From Lineus longissimus (Eukaryota; Nemertea; Pilidiophora; Heteronemertea; Lineidae): 64,000 bases of DNA. Made by a program: the position numbers and the translations under genes. A model generated the notes under the pieces. The model was not told the origin of the DNA. It saw only the letters and a list, made by a program, of their open reading frames with translations, and ran no database searches. Positions 55,649 to 64,000 of the stretch are shown here, piece by piece. The DNA lies in contig NC_088308.1 of the NCBI RefSeq assembly GCF_910592395.1, forward strand, positions 18,057,501 to 18,121,500, given 5' to 3'. How positions within the stretch are numbered: the first letter of the stretch is position 1; each line of letters starts with the position of its first letter.

Positions 55649-55807
55649 TCATATCCCTCCGGCACCTAAACGCCACACTGAAATTCCAGCGGTATTTCCC
55701 ATGTAGCCTCCGTCCAAATGACGCACATTGTCTGGAAGCTGAGTAATGTCAATACATTGCGGGTCAAGATGCTTAACGCAAGCGTACACAAAGTAATGTA
55801 GGGTCTT
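55649..55807 (-). pseudogene. Possible orphan exon or decayed coding repeat
   Basis: After a candidate acceptor (CAG at 55808-55810 on the minus strand) the frame stays open for 52 codons to a TGA. It reads ...DITQLPDNVRHLDGGYMGNT... then GISVWRLGAGGI. A related but frameshifted segment lies at 39589-39672 on the same strand, so this is part of a dispersed family. I do not recognise the protein. It is either a mobile-element fragment or a terminal exon. Confidence 0.3.
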
Positions 55808-56487
55808 CTGGATGGCTTAACAACAAAGCATATTTTACGATAATCTCAGTAATCAGATCATACACTTATATTATCAACTAAGACCGCACAACAGGAGAAG
55901 ATCATGAAGATTTTAGCAACATACAATGAAATATGTTTGTCATTTTACGAGTTTATGGTATACTGCATGTTTTCATCACTGCCAAACAATAAACGTTACA
56001 CTTAATACAATGTCAAAAGAGGAAGAATATGGAAATAAGACAGATGGAACACAATAAGAAAACCACACAAGTCTGTTTTTCTAGTGGAAATATCACATGA
56101 GGGGTTGTCTTGGCCCAGAAACACAACAGCCCACAAGCTGAGTGGGTTTCTGTGACCGCCAAATCAACCATGACAGAAAATATTAGACCAAAATCTAGGA
56201 CGAAATGGTCTAAAACTTAATATGATTTTTATATCGTCTAATGCCTCAAGATAAACATTTCTGAAAGAAACACCAAATCTGTAATCTGTCTTTTCTGTGC
56301 AACTTTGTATGATAACTGACAAAAGAACTATAGAACATTTGACACAAAACTTCTGAGAAATTAAAAAGTTCTCGAAATATAGGATTGCGTTTTTATCTCA
56401 TTTTTTTATTGAAACCAACACACTTATCCCCTCACCATGGTGTTATTATGACTAACCCACCCCATCACCACACAGGGCCATAGCTAG

Positions 56488-56550
56488 AAAGCTAATCACT
56501 TGGTGTGAACGGTTGCGTGGGCTGAAGCTTCGCAGAGACATTCTGTGATG
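56488..56550 (-). pseudogene. Decayed fragment resembling the CLEC16A last exon, copy 1
   Basis: On the minus strand 47 of 63 bases match, without gaps, the CLEC16A exon segment 58374-58436. The translation keeps the same frame (HHRMSLRSFSPRNRSHQVIS against HHTASPRSSSPRQSSHQVSS). Outside this window the similarity fades. Confidence 0.65.
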
Positions 56551-56719
56551 CAAATGCTGTAAACACTTCTGAGAATTCTTCAAAACCCCAAAATCAAGTT
56601 AACACGTACAATGACTTCACAATCAACTCATTTTTTTATTGAAACCAACACAAATATCCCCTCACCATGGTTTTATTATGACTATCCCACCCCTCATCAC
56701 CACACAGGGCCATAGCTGG

Positions 56720-56782
56720 AAAGCTAATCACTTGGTCTGAACTTTTGCGTGGGCTGAAGCTTCGCAGAGACAGCCTGTGATG
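56720..56782 (-). pseudogene. Decayed fragment resembling the CLEC16A last exon, copy 2
   Basis: 49 of 63 bases match CLEC16A 58374-58436 ungapped. It sits at the equivalent place in the second 230-bp tandem unit, so fragment and unit were duplicated together. Confidence 0.65.
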
Positions 56783-57784
56783 AGAATGCCATAAACACTT
56801 CTGAGAATTCATCAAGTCCTCGAAATCGAGTTAACAAGTACCCCGACATCCCAACCCCCCCCCCCCCCCCCGAAGAACTGACAGTGAGCACAAAAACATT
56901 GATAAACTTTATATTAAGTTTGCACCAAAATCAATCAAAAATCGAGAATCATCAAAGGATTTCTCAAATAAATTACTATGTTTTATGTACAAAAATGAAA
57001 ACAGTAGTACCAAAGAATGACATGACATTATCTACATTTACACTGTACATGTTTGTCCATTTTTAGATCAGAAGCAAATTGTACTACCATCGCAGCCAAT
57101 CAGAAAATCTTTCATTACGGCGCACCCGATAATGCCTAATATAATGGCTAACCCAACAAAAATACCAGGTGGTACTCCACTAAAGCTGCCCCTCAAAAAC
57201 TTAACAAAAATATCTACATGTATTTACAAATCCATATTTACAACAATGCCCTTCCATAGTACCATTTACACCAACCCCCCCCGAGGGTCAATTTAACAAA
57301 ATACGTCACAGCACATGAAGACACCAGCAAGGAGTGACAGAAAAAGCTTTTACCACTACATATGTAGCAACAGTTATGACTGATTCTATCACAATACCAA
57401 ACATATCAGGCCAGCAGAAGACTACATCAGAGAAACTCTCAAACTCTCAGTGCTAGTAACATGAATAAAGCCCCACAATATGCAATTTTACATCATTTTC
57501 ATAGCATCTGCACAGAGGTAGAAGCTTCTACACGTATTCTCCTGAAAACTGATAAACATCCACTGAAGCAACATCTGCTAAAATTGCAGCAGTCTTGCGC
57601 TACAGTGCATTACACAGTGTCAATGATGCTGAATGTAAACATCTGAAAAGACCGCATACAGGGGGCTTTGAAGAAGCAGAAGCCCTTTGAGAAAATTCTA
57701 AAGGCTGTCAGAAATCAATAAGTTACACAATGAGCCGATCGTAAGCAACGATACATATTTTTCGACCTGTTGAATGAAACCTTC

Positions 57785-57790
57785 TTTATT
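57785..57790 (-). promoter_or_regulatory. AATAAA overlapping the CLEC16A stop codon
   Basis: The minus strand reads ...cca TAA TAA aga: tandem stops that contain AATAAA. If used, the 3' untranslated region would be only tens of bases. No other AATAAA was seen until about 56.6 kb. Confidence 0.3.
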
Positions 57791-60700
57791 ATGGATCCTG
57801 ACATTCCCCATCAGGTACCTCGTTCTCGCGACTCACTGCACTCATCTCAACATGACTTGGATCATCGCTCAAGCTATAATGGTCCTGCACCATCTGCGCT
57901 AACTTTGCGAGTTGATCTGTTGCACCGGGGCCAACTTTCTTTGCGGATTGTTCCCCCTGTTTAGCAGACACAGCACTCACTACGGCAGACGGCACAGCGT
58001 GTGCCTCAAAAGTAAATTTCGGTTTCGTCAGAGAGAATTCCGACTGTTGATCTTTTGGCAAATTCGATATGTCTGCTGGTGGAAGGAGTTGAGGTCCACT
58101 TGATGTAGTTCTCAAATTGTCCTCACTCCTCGGTGGCGCCACAAGTGATAAAGCGGGCGCCCTAGCTGGCGTCAAAGTCTTCGGTGATGTGGTAGCAGAC
58201 ACCTTGGCACTGGAAGTCGTTTTCGGTTCAGATCCACGCCGCTTCTGTTTCACGGCAGCAGGGGTTGAACTAACTGGGGAAGAGTGACTCCGATCACGTT
58301 TCTGAAGTGCACCTTGCCCCGCACGTTTCTCCGAGTTCTCTTTTGGATGCATTTTACCACTGGGGCTTGAGGAAAAGCTACTCACCTGGTGTGAACTTTG
58401 ACGAGGACTAGAGCTTCGAGGAGACGCCGTGTGATGTGGACGCCGGGGGCTATAAGAACTGCTGCGCTTCCTGACATTTTCTGTCGGCCCACCAGGCAGT
58501 GAAACACGTCTCTTACTCGTCTCTGGCACCGGGATACTTCCACGTCTGCCAGATAATGTTGTCTGGTCGACTCCGTCTGCCCTTTGCCTCTTTGAGAGAT
58601 CTTCCAAAGGAATCTCCTGTATCATTGACCCGCCTGCTGATGATTGGCGACTGTGTGACCCACGACTTTCAGTACTCTCCGAGTGGTTGTTGTTGAGCGA
58701 CTGGAAAGCAAAAGCTGACGGCGATGTGGCATCTTGTGCTTCTTCAATCTCTGGTGAATCAGGAGGAACAGGTGTCTGTGGCTTCGACTGTAGATTAATG
58801 GGTAGGGGACGTGTAACGGGGCGCTGTTGACTAGACTTGTTCAACGGTAGATCGCTGGCAGAGAATGGTTCAATCTCCGGCCGACTGAACATCACTGGTT
58901 GGCAGCGACCTGAAGGAAAGAAAATCCACCTATAGACATAATTACAAAAATTACTATCAGTGTTTTCTTAGGGTGGGCAACCAACATTTTTTAATGTTTG
59001 GAGCATAGCATAAGCATAGAATATATATAAGATTAGCCTTCTCACTACCTTTTTTCACTATGAGGAATCTTGGTCAGATTCCTGGCTCAGATTAGAGAAG
59101 GGGAAGTGGGGCTGAGGACAAAATGAAGCATCTACACTGGGAAGTCCAAGAAGTTGGCAATAGAATGACAAGGAGTAGTAAAGCAGTCAAAAAGGCCTAC
59201 TGCCTCCTTCTGTTGAGAAGGTTGCATAAAGTCTGATACACGCCAGAATCCTTAAGCCTGCAGCACACTAGCCGCCAACTTTGGCGACAAGAAGCATTCG
59301 GCTGACGCCTCTCGACGCCAAAGTTGGCGGCCAGTGGATCCCGATCAGAGCACACCTGCCAAGAATTGGCGTCCAGTAGCGTCTTTTCCGCCACTTTAGG
59401 CTGCCCTTTTGAAATCATGTGACATCAAGACGCAAGCTGATTGGCCATAGCCTCGCCGTCGACGCCAAGTCAGGCGGCCATCGGTAGCACACCTGGCTTC
59501 TTCTTGCGTTCAAGCGCGGCGACACGCGTCAAAAATCAAACATGTTAGATATTTGGTGTCTAGTTGCGGTAAGTGGCGTCAAGTCGCGTTCGCCGACGCC
59601 GTTCGCAGCAGACTAGGGATTTTTCAGGCGTTCAGGACTCCTGCGGCAAAAAACGCCTGTGAACACCGAAGTTGGTGGCTAGTGTGCTGCAGGCTTTAGT
59701 GGCTGATGAAATTGAGGATGAAAGATAAGGAAAAAAATGCCTTTGACCCCTATAAAAAGCTTTTGACAAAAGATTCTGACATTCTATTATGGCCGGTAAT
59801 CCTTATTAATTCGATTCAACCAGCATGATCTAGATTCACTTGATTTTCCCTCTGGCACACCCGAATATAAAATAAGTGCATGTATCAATTAGGCAAACTG
59901 GCAATTTTCTAGGAAAACCGGGGTCACTTCTAATTGATGCCCAGATGTTTTGAGCGGACAATATCAAGTCAACAACAGGGGAATACTAAATGACATGAAA
60001 CTATGCAAGTCTCGCTAACGGATTGCGCAAGACCAATTTTCAGAGAAATACATATTATACAACAGCTGTACCAACAATAAACCATCAGAAAGTTTCTAAT
60101 CGCTATTTCGTGACCGTAACGACCTCTCTGCCACATAAATAGACAACAATACACTGTATTAGAAAAACGATGGAGCCAATTCAAAAATCAAAAGTTCATG
60201 CACTGTATAAACACTGACAGACGACAGTGACAACCGTATTGAGAAAATCCCAGAATGCACAGTGTGACAGTTATATACTTCTTGTTACATCTACATGTAA
60301 CCAGAAATTCCTATAGATTTTGAAAAATTAAAATAAGCCCCTTTAAAATGGTGTCCTCTACACTTCAATAAACATTGAGCAACGGAAGAAAAACTGACCT
60401 TCGTCAACTTCTCCTACGGAACCAAAAAATAACAAAATAATAACAAATTAAATGGTGAAACTTTTGGTTGAAACAGATAATATCACTCACAGAATTCAAC
60501 GAAAAGAAACGATAACTATACCGACTCTCAAACAATGATATGATAATCACGCCAGCCACAGAATTTATGAGCAAATTGTTTTGATGGCCAACAATTTGAC
60601 GTCTGAGTCTGAAGTCGGCCTGGTTTAGGGCACTTAGGCACAAATTATCAGGTCGTACATGTATAGGCTTATGTAGTACAAATTGTTGATGAAAAATGTG

Positions 60701-63700
60701 GATTTCTAGTTGAACTGCGATCATCTGCAGTGCGTTTATATCTTATAGATGGCACCAAGAAATAGGCCAATGCAATCATCGACCCTTTCAGAAATTTTCC
60801 CCAACCCATCGAACAAAATGCGATAATAATGTAATCAAATGACTAAAAAATGACAACTGAAACTTTGAAGGAGGTCGGTAACTATAACACATCGAGAAAA
60901 AACTGCTCAAGCTGCATTCGCCAAATCTGTCAAGACACAAGCTGAACAAAATACGGCTTCTACGAAGATGGGGTATCTACGAAGATGGGGTATTTACAGT
61001 TTCTACAGGACAGTTCACGTAGACAGGGATGTCATTAGTTACAAGGAAGGGATGAGGTTCTTCTGTCACACCTTGGTTAATAGAACTTGTAGATTTGTCA
61101 TGTTTTCAGGATTAAATCTACCGGTATATTCCTTCTCATAACAATATCAAGACGCATCATATTTCGATACATGTAGTTACAATTCATGCGTTCTCATTGA
61201 AATATTTATTCCAAACTCTTTTACATAATTTTTTAGTCATTCCTTTGCTTAGTGTTGCTGTTAGCCATAAATTTATCAGCCAGAAGGTCTTTTGAGGTAC
61301 AGGATGCATTTTGGGAGTCAAAGGAGGAAAATTTGCAAGCAATGTTTTAAAATGGTTCAGAGCAAAGGGTGAGGTAGTGTCCCCTGTTACTATCTTTAAC
61401 TATACACTGGTCACAACGAGGAAGTTTTGTGCTATTTCATGGTGTGGCCAAGGGAGATAGGTATGACTTCAGAACCTCCACCACTATGACTAATGAAAGC
61501 CATTACCTTTACTGGTGGCCTTGCCTAAAGTGAACACAGAATACATGAATTAAAATTCCCTTTAACAGAAACTGAACTCTCTAAAACTAGAGGGCGTAAA
61601 ACCAACAGGTTTCTTCATCACAGGTGAAATTAACACCTTACAATGTACAAGTGAAATTACTGAAAATGTGAACTCTTAACCCAATATTTGGAAATGACTT
61701 GGCCGTTCTTGATCTCACATGTGTGTGTAAAAAGTGACACTGGGAACTCTCTGTAAACCCAGCCCGCTAGTCTGATGCTTTTTGTTTGTGTTGTCCACAT
61801 TGACTTTAATACATGTAACAGAAAAGAAAGTTTACAAAGATATGAAGAATTGCAAATTGTAACTTTAAGAGTTACCTTCTGTTTTCCCTGGGGGAGGCGA
61901 GAAATAGAAAAGAAAGGAAGAAGACAGGAAAGATAAGTATTTTTATAAATTATAAATTTCAAAACTTGCAATCACAGGAGAGGAAAATATGCTTTTCCAG
62001 GACTGATCATTTATATTTTGAGTTGTGAGCTGAGCGTCAAGTAGGACATTATCAGCCCGAAGAACAATACCGGGTGATTTGTTATGTAATGCAATAACCG
62101 GACACCCGGTGGAAACCAACACTGTCCGAGAGGGCCGCCCTCTATAGCCCATAAAATCTGCTCCGACCAGGATTTGAACGAAGAACCTCACATGGGACAT
62201 TCTTTTTGGCTGCATGACCATTAGAATGTCAGAAGCAGAATTGCTTTCACTTTCTGAACCTAAAAACGATGTTTTGAGAGAAATATTTATACATTGTTTA
62301 TCATGTTTATCTATATCCAACAAAAACGTACTTCAACTGATAAATCAATATGAGACTAAAATCAATATGAGACTAAAAATATTTTCGACTTTGAAACGGT
62401 CATAAATATACAGGATGGACCCATCGGAAAACCTGGGAATTTACCATTGCATTAATACGTGAACTTGTATCTACATTGTATTTTACCAGGAAATGGAAAT
62501 TCCCAGCATCAGAAATAGGTAATATCTTCCCAGGTATTCAGAAAATGGTCCGCCAGGAAATGCGATTACTGCCTATATGGAACACAAAAAAAACCCAACT
62601 CTTTCTTAACTGAACCATTTGAACTTTAAAAAAAACTTTTTTGGTGATCTTGAGTGTACTTTTTTATCTATATAATCATCACCAAGCGGGGCGTCATGAC
62701 TCTCCGGGTCTTTGCCTCACAAATTTTCTTTTGAGAACCCCTATTCAAAGCAATACTGGAGATTTGACAAAAAATGGCCTATTTTTCAATACATTTGTGC
62801 TCAAAACCAATAATTTAGTCACTGTTTACCATGGTATTTTCTATAAGAGAGGTGAGAAAGGCTGATTTTTCATTGAAAGCATTGGTGAGAATTTTCAGAC
62901 GGGCGACAGTGAGATGAAGAGAGGTGCTCTTAATGGAAAACCATAACAAAATCAGAATTTTAAGAGGGCAGAGAAAGTCCAAGGAAGGTCTACTGCGAAA
63001 ACATTTTGAAGGGGGTGCTCCCCTTCTTTGTAATGAGGCAGAGAAGACTGTTAAATGAAGACTTCATCATGTTGTATTGAAGCCACTGGAAATGTTGTTG
63101 TTGTGGTAGATAAACTGCTAACAGAGGTGGTGACATCTGTGTCCATTATCAGGAACTAGTTTCTAATACAGAGCAGATCTGGAGTGGAGGACACTGGTTT
63201 ATCGCAGCGAATTCACTCACCTGGAATTGATGGCATTGCTGCACCAGGGCCGTATTGCCCGGGAAAGTTCTGGTACATGGAATCGGCAACATGCGTCGGC
63301 AACTCTAACAACCTGGCAATCATGTGCATCTTCTTCTGGCGTGCTTTCAGACGACCTTTACTCAATCGCTGCTTTGCTGCCATACAGCGTATATGGTCAT
63401 CGAATATGAATCGCGCTGCTAGCAATGGCACGGGACGGGCATGGCTTGACGTGGCTGGTTTGTGGATGGTGACATGTAGTGTGCGACTGTCCTCTTTATC
63501 ACCGGAGACCTCAACGTCCTAAAAGTTGACGAAATTATTTTTTAGATCAAAGCCAGTCGAGTTTTGACTTTTGGTGGTTGAAGTTCAATGCACTGTAGGA
63601 TAGGAAAGACCTCTATTGGCAACTTTGTGTAACTTAATCTGTCCTACCTGGCCCCTGCCTATAGTCTCCCTTTAAAAGAAACCATATTCTGAACATTCTA

Positions 63701-63853
63701 TGTGACCTTTGTTGTGTCTACTTTATAGGGAAAGTTAATAAACTGACCTGGAGGAATCCCACAAATCTCACAACGCCCCACCCAAGACGCTTGATATCTG
63801 GCTCAACAAGAATCAACTGGAGGACGTCTATCACTAGGAAGCGGCGTTCTTTT
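57789..63853 (-). CDS. CLEC16A: CLEC16A, last three coding exons (gene continues beyond the right edge)
   Basis: CLEC16A (fly Ema) acts on endosome/lysosome membranes in endosomal maturation, autophagy and mitophagy. Exons on the minus strand: 63748-63853, 63221-63518 and 57789-58909. Junction phases (2, 0 and 1) and GT/AG sites agree. The first exon reads RRFLVIDVLQLILVEPD then KRLGWGVVRFVGFLQ. The second carries LHVTIHKPA, FIFDDHIRCMAAKQRLSKGR and KARQKKMHMIARLLELP. Both closely follow human CLEC16A. The terminal exon (about 373 codons) encodes a Ser/Pro/Arg-rich, probably disordered tail ending LAKLAQMVQDHYSLSDDPSH... then GECQDP, with tandem TAA stops. The N-terminal FPL domain lies outside the window. 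The last intron is about 4.3 kb and holds a Harbinger-like MITE. The gene is convergent with SOCS. Confidence 0.93.
58910..63220 (-). other. Last intron of CLEC16A
   Basis: A 4.3-kb intron bounded by GTGAGT (donor at 63220) and a cttccttcAG acceptor (58910-58911). It contains the MITE at 59255-59695, a short direct repeat (tctacgaagatggggtat at about 60959 and 60977), and a weak tRNA-like patch near 62165-62250. No further exon recognised. Confidence 0.75.
59255..59695. mobile_element. 441-bp Harbinger-like MITE
   Basis: The ends AGCCTGCAGCACACTAGCC and its complement match at 29 of 32 bp. TTA lies immediately outside on both sides (59252-59254 and 59696-59698), the 3-bp duplication typical of PIF/Harbinger. 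The interior is GC-rich with many gacgcc/ggcgtc motifs and no transposase. It inserted in the CLEC16A intron. Confidence 0.87.
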
Positions 63854-64000
63854 CTGAAATGAAATGGCCAGGGCCATTGTGCTCACCTCATGTGGAGGAA
63901 AGATGGATAAAGAGCATGGTATTGTGTCATGTAGTGTTAGGTTTGATGTAGGTCCAAGCAATTACAATTTCCCCAAAATGGCCAATTTACATAACATTCG

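Larger units (their letters stand above)
56401..56850. repeat. Two-copy tandem duplication, period 230 bp
   Basis: tttttttattgaaaccaaca starts both 56401 and 56631, and similarity continues through about 220 bp of each copy. A C-homopolymer (about 56855-56872) follows the second copy. Each copy contains a segment resembling the CLEC16A last exon, listed separately. Confidence 0.93.

Noticed and set aside
62165-62250. tRNA-like patch on the minus strand (ttcaaatcctggtcggagca)
   Set aside because: An acceptor-like stem can be drawn with wobble pairs, but the T-arm and D-arm do not pair. At most a decayed tRNA or SINE head.

Overview
This is a gene-poor stretch of a metazoan nuclear genome, most likely a marine invertebrate. 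I lean towards a lophotrochozoan, but the sequence does not settle that. The evidence is: protein genes split by GT-AG introns, animal-specific families (a SOCS protein and CLEC16A), AT-rich intergenic DNA, and many small transposons, satellites and non-LTR fragments. Nothing in it looks bacterial or viral.

Three genes can be read. (1) Positions 2349-6259, minus strand: a complete zinc-dependent medium-chain alcohol dehydrogenase in ten coding exons, 379 residues, with all zinc ligands and the NAD-binding motif. (2) Positions 44371-45561, plus strand: a single-exon SOCS protein of the CISH/SOCS2 type (SH2 plus SOCS box), preceded by three perfect STAT-type TTCN3GAA sites. (3) Positions 57789-63853, minus strand: the last three coding exons of CLEC16A (endosome/autophagy regulator); the gene continues past the right edge. 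SOCS and CLEC16A face each other tail to tail. Human SOCS1 and CLEC16A are neighbours in the same convergent arrangement on 16p13, so this looks like ancient microsynteny.

The rest is repeats and unassigned DNA. From left to right: a tandem duplication (7.6 kb), a CR1/L2-like LINE remnant (9.4 kb), six 80-bp tandem units (10.3 kb), a 178-bp TA-flanked MITE family with four copies (12.3, 31.7, 32.6 and 48.2 kb), a three-unit tandem repeat (15.6 kb), a complete 935-bp inverted-repeat transposon with a 9-bp target duplication (18.3-19.3 kb), nested inverted-repeat elements (19.4-19.9 kb), a decayed ~200-bp repeat series (21.6-22.7 kb), a tRNA-derived SINE (25.5 kb), a heptamer microsatellite (25.9 kb), two hairpin MITEs (27.6 and 28.5 kb), a LINE 3' end with a pentanucleotide tail (36.3-36.7 kb), a 2.15-kb satellite of 64-bp dimers (48.5-50.7 kb), tandem decayed pieces resembling the CLEC16A last exon (56.4-56.8 kb), and a Harbinger-like MITE in the last CLEC16A intron (59.3-59.7 kb). 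The octamer TACATGTA is about ten times more frequent than base composition predicts.

The genes are not an operon. The functional links I can argue are SOCS feedback on STAT through its upstream sites, and the conserved SOCS/CLEC16A pairing. I found no clearly novel multi-gene system.
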